Source: Phytopythium helicoides (Eukaryota; Oomycota; Peronosporomycetes; Pythiales; Pythiaceae). Taken from it: a stretch of 64,000 nucleotides of DNA. Within the stretch, counting starts at the first letter, position 1. Each line of letters opens with the position of its first letter. The stretch is taken from the NCBI GenBank assembly GCA_024867545.1, contig JANFNE010000069.1, forward strand, positions 124,001 through 188,000, in the 5' to 3' direction. The notes under the pieces are model-generated. The model did no database searches. It had not been told where the DNA came from and saw only the letters and a list, made by a program, of their open reading frames with translations. Position numbers and translations under genes: made by a program. Shown here piece after piece: positions 33,745 to 44,751 of this stretch.

Positions 33745-34362
33745 TCACTGCGGGAGCAGCGTGAGGAAGTGGAACGCAAAGCTCGAGAGCAGCGCGATCT
33801 TGGCGAGCTCGATGGCGACGTAGAGCACGTGGAAAACGGGGTGGGGCTTGTCGGCGACCTGCACGTCGTGGCGCACCTCTCCGAAGAGCATCTTCTGCGA
33901 GAAGGAGAGCGCGTCGTCGGGCAGCTCCTTGAGCGCGTCGAAGAGCGCGTACTCGCCCAGCAGGTTGAGCTTGGGGTACAGCCAGAGCTTCTGCGCCGCG
34001 AGCAGCACCGAGAGCGTCGCGAGCCGCGCGACGCCGTCGTCCACGGGGAACTCGGGCGCGTGGTTGGCCAGCAGCAGCACGAGCCACAGGCCGAGGCAGA
34101 GCCCCATCTCAACTGCGTTGAGCGCCGCGAACACAGGTGCGCCCCACGTCGAGCGCCTAAATGCCGCGGCACGAACGGCGCGCGGAACTTGACCCACGCC
34201 TCGGTGCACGAGATGGCGAGCACGAAGCCCAGCCACAGCAGCGACAGGAACACGGAGCCCGCAGGCCTTGGGGAGCACATCCACGCGCGCCAGCACCGCC
34301 AGCAGCGCGCCCAGCGCGCCGTACACGACCGTCAGCACCGACCGGTAGGGCGTCGCCGCCAT
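33745..34362 (-). CDS. Small multipass membrane protein, unknown function (frame breaks)
   Basis: ATG 34362; TGA 33745-33747; about 205 codons. Four hydrophobic segments can be read: TVVYGALGALLAVLA, FLSLLWLGFVLAISC, AVEMGLCLGLWLVLLL and LYVAIELAKIALLSSF. After the second comes TEAWVKFRAPFVPR, then ALDVGRT and VFAALNAVEMG in successive frames; EAWxKFxAP...DVGRxVF is a pattern I associate with uncharacterised bacterial and protist membrane proteins. Three frame changes (about 34262, 34155, 34136), each one surplus base, occur within 130 bp. Without them the protein is continuous. Function unknown. Confidence 0.6.
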   Translation of the reverse strand: MAATPYRSVLTVVYGALGALLAVLARVDVLPKACGLRVPVAAVAGLRARHLVHRGVGQVPRAVRAAAFRRSTWGAPVFAALNAVEMGLCLGLWLVLLLANHAPEFPVDDGVARLATLSVLLAAQKLWLYPKLNLLGEYALFDALKELPDDALSFSQKMLFGEVRHDVQVADKPHPVFHVLYVAIELAKIALLSSFAFHFLTLLPQ

Positions 34363-34672
34363 CTTCTTCCTTGGCGCCTGGTGGGTTCGGTCGCACTTGG
34401 GGTTTGTATGGCCGCCGGGGCGGAAGAGAACATGATATGCACTGGGACAGAGTATACCATAGTCAAATCTAGTGGTTTAAATAGGTGTCTTCGGAGTTGG
34501 AGTATTTACAGAAAACGACTCGTGGTCACTTCAATGTAGCCATTTTTGACAAGGTGTCCCGGTGGTCATCGCCACCATGCTCGTGGAGCCTGTTGTGCGC
34601 GGCCTACACAGGTATCGATGGACAAAATCGCCGGAGACACATGGAGACAGCTGGCGCCGCTTTCGACTGCCA
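34363..34672. other. Intergenic
   Basis: 310 bp upstream of the membrane protein; nothing coding seen. Confidence 0.45.
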
Positions 34673-35600
34673 CTAACACGTCGCCTCCGCCGCTAGCACC
34701 CGAGACAACGCTGAGCTACCGTTATCCCCGCCAGACTCAGACATGGAACTGTCGACAGACATCGACGTGCCAGAAAACGCGTGCACTGAGCCGTTGACGA
34801 TGCTCATGCTCGAAGACTCTCCCCACACGCCGTATGAAGGCGAGTTTGAGCTTGCGGACGTGCTACTGCCGATCACCGCGGCTCCGCTCAAATTCGTCGA
34901 CGCCGTCGTGTTGCCGCCCGTCACTTCCTCGCCGCTTACGCCAACTACAATAGAAGACATGTCAACGTTCCTGCTCGCGTCAGATTCGGCTAACCCGCCC
35001 AACCAATACCCTTTACTGCCCACGGTACCCGTGTTCGCTGCACCACCAAACGCCAAGGCGTCGACTGCTGAGCCGCTCGAGGCGCTCAGTGAGCCACCAT
35101 TCACGGTCACCAAGTCTCCGTCGACTGACTGACTGCACTCATCGATCTGGCGCTGGTTGAGATCGACATTGAACTCCCCGTAGATATGGATCGCGCATCA
35201 AAGGGTCACGTGCATCACTCCATCGGACAAAAGTTAGCGACACGGAGCCTTCACGACTGGTGGACGTCAATGAACCAATACCATACGCGTCAGTGGAGAT
35301 TGAGCTCATCGTGTTGCTGAAGTTGTCATGGTAAATGGTATCCAGCATGCTGTGTGAGCCCGTCAACTTCAGCATAAAGCACGAGTCGAATCTTGATGTT
35401 CTCAGTATGTAGTTAGCCCACAAGGCTACGACAAACAATCAGGCAGAGTACCTTGAACATTACCACTGATTGCGGAGGGCAGTGGAGAGCTCTCTTCGAG
35501 GGATCGAGAGTGTTGAGGCCCCATCAGCAGAAGCTGCGGATTATCTACGACAAGACGAGACGACTAGTGGACATCGCAAGAGTTTAGACATGGCGCCACC
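34673..35600 (-). CDS. Putative gene, serine/glycine-rich product of unknown family
   Basis: Minus-strand pieces read continuously if one surplus base near 35190 is ignored: MLDTIYHDNFSNTMSSIS and EGSVSLTFVRWSDARDP, then IYGEFNVDLNQRQIDECS and a serine/glycine-rich tail ending TGT-TAG at 34673. Upstream, after a possible intron near 35400-35450 (GTACTC...ACTGAG), SLEESSPLPSAISGN reads in the same direction. The opposite strand of the tail is also open (34743-35132, 129 aa), but the minus reading joins to a more protein-like exon. No start assigned and no family recognised. Confidence 0.4.
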
Positions 35601-37381
35601 ATTACCGGTGCCATAACAAAATGGCGGATCTCCAAGCCAACCAGTGAATGGATTTCAGAACAAGCAAGCAAGATCACCATCCCGATCAAGGACGTTTGAA
35701 CCTACGATACCCGGGAACGCAAACTCTGTTGCACACAGATGACGGGCAATGGTTGGAACAGTCAGTGGTGCTCAACCACGACAACGAAAAGTAGTGAACA
35801 CCTGGATGCGCCTATGGCGAGTCAGGCTGCTACGCGGCGCACGGGCGTTTTCCGAGTGGTCATTGGAAGGACGGGTGGAAGGGACATTTAAGTTCGTGTG
35901 GGCAAGTAAGGCCTGTGCAGTAACTCAATATACCTCACCATTATTACTGATGTTCTCAGCCATCACGACGATCACGACCGCCACCAACGACAGGTCGGAC
36001 GCCTCAAGCTCGGCGTGCACAAGAAAGACACTTGACGACCTTGATCCCCGAGTCTTGCATGGAGGATACGCTAGTCAACACCACGATACCCGCATGGGCA
36101 CAGGCTCAAAACGAGACGTCCTCGCGGGTTTCGTGAAGTCGTCCTGCCAGTTCCCCGACGTACCAGAGCAGACCCTGCACGAAGAGGTCAAGTATGTTAC
36201 AGTTTCGACGAGATCAACGAGCAACATGAACCCAACGAGCCGGTATACTGATATTTGATCCTTATAACCGGTATACAAACTGGTTTTTGTCCTTGCATCC
36301 GGCCATCTTTGCTGCGTGGAGGCAGTTGAAGTTGCCCCCGCGGTCAGCTCAGCACAGACGAGCATGAGAACGCCGTGCACGCGCTTCGGAATTAAATCGC
36401 TCGCTTGCCAGCGCATAGTTGTGCTTTGCAAGCACCGCATGTGAGTCCACAATAATCACCGTGATCCGTTTGGCATAATGCACTGACAGTGGGAATCCCG
36501 GCACAAAAAGGCCGATGCGTTAGCTGCATGTGGTGTCGAGCGGCACCACCACCACCACCGCATCAGCCAGCACCACGTGTGGGACCGCAACGACACCTTG
36601 CACATGAGCGATGAATCGAGCGAAATTTGTCTGAACGAAGGGCGTTGCTCGCCCCACTTCAGATCGCGCTCTTCTTTCCCAGCGTTCTTCAACCTTCATC
36701 TCGCCCGTGTTACACTGTATGAGCTCGCAGCCCCCCATAAATCCAGCTGCACGTCTGATGCAGGGACGTCCCACCCGCGACCGCCGGTTGACTGGTCGAT
36801 GGCGCATCCGTCCCGCCTTACAAACTGCAGCAAAACGAGCCTTGACGGCCTCTAGGGCTAATCGCGCCGCGGCTGTGATGCGATGAGTAGGTTCACCGCC
36901 CACAGTGCTCCTGCGTTTCCGCCTAGACAATGTCGCCGTGGTTGCACTTTGGCCTGCATAGAGTCCTCTCGGTGCTTTTGGAAAGGTGTAGGTACCCAGC
37001 CGCCTCCACGCACGAAATGACGCCTCGTGACGAGTCCGGCGTGGTTGTCTGAACTACACTATACTGCCAGCTGCTGCCCATCCGCTCGCCATCAAGCGCC
37101 GCCGCCACGCCGGCCTGGTCTCTTCTCCATATGATACATGACGGTCTGTCTGTCTGTCTGCATTTGCGGGCAGCTCGCCTCCCCCCGGTTCAACCTGTCG
37201 AGGCCTGGCGTTGCACCCGGCACGGCCCCGCACGTCTCGAAGCTCGTCGGCACGCACACCTTGCGGAGGGCAGTGCCTGTCCGCACCATCGACCTGCTCA
37301 CTCTTCGATCGGCGTTCTCCCGCTCAAGTCAAGTCAAGGCACCACCCCCCACCCTCCGTCGGCCACACTCCGTTCGCCACC
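35601..37381. other. Long region without a supported gene
   Basis: 1.8 kb. Plus-strand 35749-36258 and minus-strand 36520-36930 are open but composition is weak and no splice context helps. Two ACCGGT-centred motifs lie at 36238-36248 and 36265-36277. A TCTG/GTCT run near 37141-37160 sits in the leader of the transporter gene. Confidence 0.4.
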
Positions 37382-38810
37382 ATGGCCAAGGACCTCGAAG
37401 CCGCCAGCACGCCTGGCTACGAGTCGCATGCCTCGCCCAAGGAGGTGCAGGAGATCGAGAAGACCCCCGAGAACTGGCCCTCCATCTGGCTGCTCCTCGC
37501 CGTCTCCATGCCCCGCATGGCCACCAACATGGCCTGGTCAGCTCAGTGGGCCGCCCTCGGACCCTACCTCCAGACCATGCTTCCCAGCTTCGCCGTCCAG
37601 CTCACCCAAATTATCGGCCCCGTCTCGGGTATCCTCGTCGGACCCAGCGCCGGTGTCTTCAGTGACCGCAGCACCAACAAGTGGGGTCGTCGTCGTCCAT
37701 TCCTCGTCATCGCCGCCTTCACAAGCATCGTATGCTGGATTGCCATGGGTTACACCCGAGAAATCGGTGACGCTCTAGGAGACTCCGGCACCGGGTCGGC
37801 CGACCGCAAATGGACCTCCTTCTTCACGGTCTTTTTCTACATCTGGATGGATGTGACGGTGAACGTGGTGCAGACGCCGGCGATGCTGCTGATTGCGGAC
37901 TTTGCGGGTGAGCGCCAGACCATGGGAGCTTCGCTGGGCCAGGCTTGGTCGACGCTTGGATCGATTTTCGTGGCTGGATATATTGAGTTTTTTGGACCGG
38001 CGTACAACTCGCTGCACTGGTTCATGGCCATGCTGTCGATCATTATGGCCGTCTGCGTTGGTGTTGCCGCCGTCGCTGCTAAGGAGAAGCCGCTTGACAC
38101 GACGAACATGCCCAAGGAGACCGCTCTTCAGAGCGTCATCAACGCCTTTGCCGCTATTTGGCACGGTATTAAGGCGCTCCCGAGCGTGCTCGTCGTCTAC
38201 TCGGTCATGTTCTTCTGCATTTGCTACGGCTACACGGCGTACAACGGCAGCAAGGGACAGTTCTTCGGCCTTGAGGTGTACGGTGGCACGTCGGAAGGCG
38301 CCGACACGTGCGGTGACAACTGCTCGGAGGCGCAGAAGGACTACAACCATGGTGTCAGTCTTGCGGGTGGCCGCGCAGGACCTGCTGTTCAACATTGTGG
38401 GCTACGTGTTCTCGTGGTGCCTTCCGTTCCTGGTGCGCAAGTTCGGCGCCAAGTGGGTCGTGACGGTGTGCTGCCTGCCGCAGGCTATGCTGGCGGCTAT
38501 GGCCTGGTCGAGCAACGTGACGTTTGACGTGTTCTGCGTCGTCATCACGAGTATCACGCAGAACGCTGTGTTCGCCATGGTCACGCCGATCATCATCCAC
38601 TTGTTCGGCCACGACCAGGAGATCGGCATGTACGTCGGCGCGCTCAACTCGGCCAACTGCTTCGGCCAGCTGCTCAACTTCTCGATCGGCTCGGCGCTCG
38701 TCGAGACCTCGTTCGGCTACAAGCTGCCCGTGTTCCTCGGCGGCATCATGAGCTTCCTCGGCTTCCTCACGGCCTTCTTCTTCTTCAAGCTCAAGATGTA
38801 CTCCATGTAG
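37382..38810 (+). CDS. Sucrose-transporter-like MFS protein (GPH family), copy 2 (frame break)
   Basis: ATG 37382; 476 codons if one surplus G near 38378 is ignored (span is one base over a multiple of three). Up to GVSLAGGR the protein parallels copy 1 residue by residue, including SDRSTNKWGRRRPFLV and the ADTCGDNCSEAQ loop. There copy 1 reads TDLIFNIVAYVYAW; here the next frame continues DLLFNIVGYVFSW to the shared end KLKMYSM. As read, the frame instead runs to a stop at 38525-38527 with an unrelated tail that would lose the last four or so membrane helices. Codon use is strongly C/G-ending, like copy 1. Proposed role is the same, proton-coupled sugar uptake, not proven. Confidence 0.85.
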
Positions 38811-39195
38811 AGCGGAGGCAGTCCTCCAGGTCAAGCTAGCAGCGCCGCATTGAGCGGCCTGTAGTTGACCGCCCCCGTGTTGCATCGCTTTTGCCTTCGC
38901 ATCTAGTCTGACGTAACAGCTTCAATATGAACAGTCTGTCTGCCTGTGAAAAAAATTGACGTTCACATTGTTGACGTGTGCGGCAGTAGTACTGTACACC
39001 CCGCAGCACCGTTATGATACGGTCTCAGATGCACTCCACCCCGCGCTTCAACCCAGGTCAAGTAGTCAGAAAAAGGCCGGTTCGTCACAAATACCGGTAC
39101 TAAACCGGTATTATCTACACATCAGAACCCACCATACCGGTTTCTAACTCATCGTGGCGCACGTCTATCAGACTACAAGGTTGACGCAGACGCCC
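38811..39195. promoter_or_regulatory. Intergenic with clustered ACCGGT palindromes
   Basis: 385 bp between transporter copy 2 and the hydrolase. Three ACCGGT-centred sites lie at 39092-39100, 39104-39113 and 39134-39143, within 105 bp of the hydrolase ATG. The same motif clusters before other genes, which suggests a transcription-factor site, but this is inference. Confidence 0.35.
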
Positions 39196-40314
39196 ATGGT
39201 GCTGGTGGCGACGGTCGTCGTCGCGGCCGCCGCGCTGCTCCTGGGCGCCGCCGTGACGGTGCGCGTGCTGTTCGGGCCTGGCGTCGAGCCGGCGGGCGCG
39301 CGCGCGCTTCTCCCGCTCTCGGCCAAGGAGCGCGCGTTCCTGGCGGCGCATGTGAACGAGCGCGGCGAGGAGACAGGCTTCCTGACGCGGCCGCGCGCCG
39401 GCGGGCAGAGCGCGCGCATCTTCTACCGCGTGTGGCTGCCGCGGGGCCGCGAGGACGTGCGCGGCGTGGTCGTCGTGCTGCACGGGCTCAACTCGCACAG
39501 CGCGCGCAACGGCAACTTCATGGTCGAGGTGCTGCAGAGCGGCTTCGCGGTCGCGGGGCTCGACCTCGAGGGCATGGGCCGCAGCGACGGCCGCCACGGC
39601 TTCTTCGCGGACGGACAGGAGCTGCTCAACGACGCCGCGGCCTTTGTCGAGTTCGCCAAGAGCAAGTTCCCGGGACACAAGGTCTTCCTCCACGGCGGGT
39701 GCGTCCCTTAGATGCGACGCTGCTTGAAGTAAATTCGTGCGGGTACAGCTAACGACATCTTCGTCGCTCGTCTTGGCAGATCGCTGGGCGGACTCATGAT
39801 CCTGCACATGCTCGCCGACAACCCGACGCTCGTTGACGGCGCCGTGATCCTGTGCCCGGCCGTGCAGGTGCACAAGGCGTCGCGGCCGTCCAAGGCCGTG
39901 GAGGAAATCGGCCGGTTCCTGCGTGCGCATGCGCCAAAGCTGCCGATCGCCAGCGGCAACCGCGGCAAGAACAGCTCGCCAGAGGTGGCGGCCGAGGTCG
40001 ACAAGGAAAAGTTCTCGGACCCGCTGTACTACTCCGGTCGCATGCGCATCGGCACGGGCCTCGCCATGCTCGACATGATCGAGGGCGTGGGTGCCAAGAT
40101 CCCCCGCGTGGAGACGCCATACCTACTGCAGCACGGCACGGCCGACCGCGCGTGCAGCGTCGAGGGCTCGGTTGAGCTGCACGAGAGGACCAAGAGCAAG
40201 GACAAGACCTTTCGCACCTACGAGGGTGGCGCACACGACCTGAGCAACGAACTGCCGGCCATTCGCGACGCAGTCGTGCACGACTTTGTTGCGTGGCTCG
40301 AGGCTCGCGTGTGA
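39196..40314 (+). CDS. Monoglyceride-lipase-like alpha/beta hydrolase
   Basis: Exons 39196-39698 and 39780-40314 (intron 81 nt, GTGCGT...GGCAG with CTAAC) give 345 aa. ATG 39196 is the first in frame. A hydrophobic signal-anchor (VVVAAAALLLGAAVTV) opens the protein, so it is likely membrane-anchored with the catalytic domain behind it. The core has VVLHGLNSHSARNG, LDLEGMGRSDG, the nucleophile elbow GGSLGG made across the splice junction (Ser catalytic), GTADRACS (Asp) and YEGGAHDLSNE (His). This is the monoacylglycerol lipase / lysophospholipase arrangement, with serine, aspartate and histidine in order. Exact lipid substrate unknown. Confidence 0.85.
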
Positions 40315-40520
40315 GGAACGCACTGGCATGAAACTGCAACTACGATACATGCGGATAGTAGACTGCTCATGTGAATAAACTCATAGCAATGCGGTGCATG
40401 TGCAATGATGCGTGCAGTGTGGCTTGCTGATAGCCTGTTCCACTCAGGCTTTGTTTTCGGCACACGAGCCGTTGGTGAGTGAGTGGTAACAATAAACTCA
40501 AGTGCAAAAGCAAACGGGTG
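40315..40520. other. Short convergent intergenic gap
   Basis: 206 bp between the hydrolase and the SFT2-like gene, which run towards each other. Both transcript ends must lie here. No gene. Confidence 0.5.
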
Positions 40521-41363
40521 CTAAATTGGTGGCGGGCTCGCGAAGAAGCCGCGCGCACTCATAGAAAATGCGGAATGGAGGCGAACAGGAACACAAATCA
40601 AACCAGCTCGAGCACAGCACGCGGTCAAGCCAAGGCAACGCTGGCGCACTAGTCGTCGCCCTTGATGACGCGCTCCGGCCGCGTACTTCTTGAGAAGACG
40701 ACGCGCGTAGGGCACGAAGGAGGCGCCGTACCAGACCATGGAGCAGCCCTGCACGATGAGCAGCACGAGGATGAAGAACCAGAGGCCCGGGAAGAAAACG
40801 GCGAGCAACGCTGCGAGCCCGAGGCTGCCCATCCAGACACGGCCCGACTGGTGGCGCTTGGCGTTGAGCATGCGCTTCTCCAGGCGCTTCTGGCCGACGA
40901 TGAAGAGCAGACTGGCAAACGTGATGATGCTGCTCAGCAGGTAGAAGAACGTGTACCAGCGCACATGGCGGCGCACGCCCGTGACGAGCAGCACGGAGGC
41001 CAGGAACGCAATCGCGCCACTGACCAAGTAGCACGCGACGGCGCCGAGCATGCGCTGCTTGAGCGAGAGCTTGGCAAACTCGTCGCGCACGCCGTCGATG
41101 AGCCCGTCCTCCTCGCTGTCATCGTCGGAGGAGAGTTCGCCCTCGGGAATGTCAATGTGGAAGGTCTCCTCAATCTTGTCGACGCCCTTGTGCACCTTGT
41201 CCTTGAGCTTGAGCTTCTCGTCCGCCTTCTTGACTTGCTCCTTGATCTTGAACTTCTCGTCCACCTTCTTGGCCTGCTCCTTGAGCTTATCGTCCACGTG
41301 GTCCAGCTTCTTCTGCGCCGACTCGGCCGCCTTCTTGGTCTTCTCCTTGATCTGGTCCAGCAT
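40521..41363 (-). CDS. SFT2-like vesicle-transport membrane protein
   Basis: ATG 41363. The N-terminal 90 residues are a lysine-rich, strongly amphipathic helix with heptad-like repeats (KEQAKKVDEKF, KEQVKKADEKL), then an acidic stretch (SSDDDSEEDG). Four membrane helices follow, with the SFT2 features: LKQRMLGAVACYLVSG, WYTFFYLLSSIITFASLLF, then VWMGSLGLAALLAVFF and LWFFILVLLIVQGCSMVWYG, ending SFVPYARRLLKKY. SFT2/GOT1 proteins act in endosome-to-Golgi vesicle fusion. As read the frame continues to 40521, but one surplus base near 40680 would end it at 40649-40651 (ERVIKGDD), a more SFT2-like length; the tail beyond KKY is therefore doubtful. The lysine-rich extension is longer than in yeast Sft2. 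Confidence 0.78.
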   Translation of the reverse strand: MLDQIKEKTKKAAESAQKKLDHVDDKLKEQAKKVDEKFKIKEQVKKADEKLKLKDKVHKGVDKIEETFHIDIPEGELSSDDDSEEDGLIDGVRDEFAKLSLKQRMLGAVACYLVSGAIAFLASVLLVTGVRRHVRWYTFFYLLSSIITFASLLFIVGQKRLEKRMLNAKRHQSGRVWMGSLGLAALLAVFFPGLWFFILVLLIVQGCSMVWYGASFVPYARRLLKKYAAGARHQGRRLVRQRCLGLTACCARAGLICVPVRLHSAFSMSARGFFASPPPI

Positions 41364-42084
41364 CGTCGGCTGTCACTCGGCTACTTATGGCTGCGGGGGC
41401 TGCTTGGGGGTGGCGGGAAGCGAGCGGAATCGCGAGTGGCCAGGAAGGGGGGGGGGATCCATGTCTGCCTTTGTCAGCTGCCTGCTTGTCAGGTGGCTAC
41501 GGAATTAATTTCGAATGTAGCCACGGGATGACACGCAACAACATCATTCCGCATGTTGAAGCCGAAGAGCGTTGGCACCGGGTCAAATCCTGTCCATCGA
41601 GTCGCATGCACAAGTCGTCGATGAATGAGTCCTGCATGGGGGAACTCGTATCCGTCACGCAGACGACACGAACGAAATGGCGACGTCGAGATTGAAGGAG
41701 AACGAGGCTGAGGTTGGTCGGGTACATAAGCAGAACCAGTCTGCGACGACGCCAACGTCTGGGCGGATCTCGAGGGTTTGGTCGCTCTCAAGGAGTGTTG
41801 CTCGGAGCTTTCATCAAGACTTAAAAGAGGATAGTCATTCTAGCATTAGGCCATCAGCTTAGACCAATTGCGCATTCAGCGTTGTTGGTGTGTTTGCCAA
41901 GTCATGGTACTCGAGCTTGTGGAGGTCGGCTGCCTGACCGCAACCACCACGCTTTCGTGACACCCACACATGCGCTTCAATACTTTGAATCTCCTTTGGC
42001 GTCTCCGCCTCATAGGCAGCGTATCCCATTTTCAACGCTCTCCCTAAGCTCCTATCTTTCTCTCACAATCTGTCCAGCCTACTG
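41364..42084. other. Intergenic
   Basis: 721 bp between the SFT2-like start and the CLK kinase stop. No supported gene. A G run at about 41450-41456 precedes the SFT2-like leader. Confidence 0.45.
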
Positions 42085-44449
42085 TCAGCTGTGTCGGCGG
42101 CCCCACGACTGGCTGCGGCGTCCACTGCTGCCGCTGTGCTCTCGGCCACGACCATTGTCCACGAGTGTCGGCGCCCCGACGTCCTTGTACGAGAATCCCT
42201 CGAAGAACGGGTGACTTAGAGCCTCTTTCGCTGTCACGCGGTCATCTGGATCGAGAGTGAGCATCAGCCGGAGCAGGTCGACAAGCCCCGCACGTGCGTC
42301 TTCTGGCAAAATCAGCTGCTCCAGAGGCCGCATCTTACGAACGTGGTCTACGCTTTCTTCGCTCGATGCCCGCGCTGGCCAGTTGAGTCGCCCGCGTGAA
42401 AAGAACTTGCTCGACGCCTGATGTTTGCTCGCAGTCTCTGCCATATGTGACGGAAGCTTCCCAATGCACTGCTCAATCAGCGCGAGGTGCTCCATGTTTT
42501 CATGCTAGTAAGAGTTGCCAGATCATTAGTGAGATGGTACGCGCCAAGGAACAGAGATCGGAAGGCTTACCGTGGCGAAAAGAAGTTCTCCCAAGTACAA
42601 CTCCGCGATAATGCATCCCGCAGACCAAATATCTGATGGGTAGCTCCACCCCAGCCCGAGAATAACCTCAGGAGATCGATACTGCCGCGTGTTGATAATC
42701 GAGCTCTTGGATTCGTAGTCGTACGTCGCTCCACCGAAATCAATCACTGCGATTGTCCAAGAGTCAGCTTAACATCGAAAAAAACGTACATACCCAGCGT
42801 AACTCACATTTGACTGCGTTGGAGGCAGGCGGCCGCAGCACGGCGCGCTGAGAGTCACTTTCTGAATGTCCAGTCGACGTTTGTGACGACGCGAGGTCCC
42901 GCTTCCTCCACTGTCGATGATTCGACCACTGATCGCGATCCGAGCCGTGTCCCGAATCAGCCGAAGACGATGACGACGACGATGATCGAGACCGCCCGCC
43001 CCACGGCTCCTCCTCGTCGTCAACTAGCAGGATGTTCTCCGGTTTGAGGTCCGTGTGGACGAGCTTGATACGATGGCAGTATTCCAGTGCAGTCAGCAGC
43101 TGCCAGGCGTACGCGCGAATACAGCGGATCGGGAACGGCTTGTAGTCATGATTCTTCAGGTAGTCGTACAAGGAGCATCCGAGGCGTTCAAACACCATGC
43201 ACACATGACCCTTGTACTCAAACCATTTGTACATGCGCACACAGAGAGACTCGTTGCGCTTGTCTTTATCGTTCACGTCTTGCAAAATGTTGGCTTCAAT
43301 CTGGCGAGCATGCCACAACAATAAACAAAAGTTAGATCGCGGCATGTAAATCTTGGAGCAGTGAGCGAGCCTCCTCACCTTGGCCGACTCAGTGTATTTC
43401 TCCACCTTGCGCACAACCTTGATGGCGACAATCAGATTCCGCTTCTTGTCAACGCACTCCAGGACTCTGCCAAACGTTCCAACGCCAGCCTCGCGCAGGA
43501 TCTTGTAGCGCGAAAGGATGTAGTCTCCTGGCCGGCCTTCGTACGTCCCGATCGAGTCATCATGCGCCGCGCTGTCGTCGCTGGCGTCCCTGTTGTTGCC
43601 GGTCGTGCCATTCGACCGGTTGTCATCGTCGTAGCCTGCACCATTCTCGGCGTAATCTCGCTCGCGAGACGAGTGGCGGCGCTCCCGGTAGCCGCTGTCG
43701 TACGAATCGTGGCGCCAAGAGTGCCCCTGGTGCTCGCGCCGCCGATTTCTCGGGCTTCGACTCGACCGCCGGCGGTCCGAGTGTCGCGCCTCGTAGCGCT
43801 CGTGCGGCCGCTGCCTGCTGTACGACGACACTCGATGCGATCTCCGTCCACTGCAGCAGCCACCACCCCGGCATTTCCGTTAGATCATCTCGAGCACAAA
43901 AAAAGTAGCAAAACCAGCAGCCACGCACTGTCGTCGCCTCGAACTGCCAGCCGACGACCGCGTGCCCGACCCTCGCCTCGACCTGGATCTTGACCTGGAC
44001 CTCGATCTCGACCTCGTCGTCCTCGACCCTGCATCCACATATCCCCATACACACATACACACAACCGTCAGCGCTCGTCCCCTTTCCACCCCCATGCCAC
44101 CTCCCAACTAGATAAAAACAACTCTCGCCGCACCATTCCTGCGGCGGTCGCGCGAGCGGCTGCGCTCTCTGTCGCTGCCCTGGCGCTCCCTGCGCTTCCG
44201 GTAGCGCTCCGAGCGCGCCGACAGCGCGTCCTTCTGGCCGCTGGCGCCCGCGTTGCCGCCTGGCGACGGGTAGCGCGGCGGCCGGCGGCGCGAGCGCCGG
44301 CGGAGCCGCGCGGCGATCGGCGACTCCTCGCGGCCGCTGGAGGCGACGGACGTGCGCCGCTTCTTCCTGCCGCCGCCCCGGCGCCCGCGAGAGGCTGGCG
44401 ACGCCGACGGCGACGGCGAGCGAGCCCCCCGCCACCGGGCCATTTCCAT
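42085..44449 (-). CDS. CLK/LAMMER dual-specificity kinase
   Basis: C-terminal exons are clear: 43379 upwards, 42808-43300, 42571-42746 and 42085-42504, with introns 43301-43378, 42747-42807 and 42505-42570 in frame. The kinase has [56 protein letters not shown], and [11 protein letters not shown], the LAMMER-box position (EHLAMMERILG in the family). A serine-rich insert of about 45 residues follows [14 protein letters not shown]. The N-terminal part is arginine/serine-rich ([11 protein letters not shown]); a further RS exon from ATG 44449 ([22 protein letters not shown]) probably belongs to the same gene through an intron ending GCTGCAG near 43865, though that join does not keep frame as read. 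CLKs phosphorylate SR splicing factors in nuclear speckles. Confidence 0.85.
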
Positions 44450-44751
44450 TTCATTTGCCGACGCGGGTGGCGCCGAGGGTATACTGGGCGCAAGTGAAAA
44501 CGGACGAACCCCCTTGGAGCCAAGAGAAAACCAGTGAATCTCGTGGACAGAAACCGGTTATACCGGTAGTGATGTTATAATACCGGTAGATCTGAACGTT
44601 TGGACTGACTACTGCAACGTGTTATACTCTACGGATCGAGGTCGGTCTCCTGCGATTTTTTGGGGGGATGGATACTACACATGCTTGTCACGGGCATGGT
44701 AGTGCCTGCGCGCTCCGCTTGAGCTTTTCTTTTTTGTCACGACGTACACAC
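44450..44751. promoter_or_regulatory. Intergenic with ACCGGT palindromes
   Basis: 302 bp just upstream of the CLK start. AAACCGGTTATACCGGTA at 44551-44568 and another ACCGGT at 44581 form a tight group. A shared transcription-factor site is a reasonable guess; no functional evidence. Confidence 0.35.

Noticed and set aside
34743..35132. Plus-strand ATG frame of 129 codons, proline/acid-rich
   Set aside because: Open and plausible, but the minus strand joins to a more protein-like exon; kept only as an alternative.
36520..36930. Minus-strand frame of 136 codons
   Set aside because: Arginine/valine-rich, no start context or splice support; probably chance.
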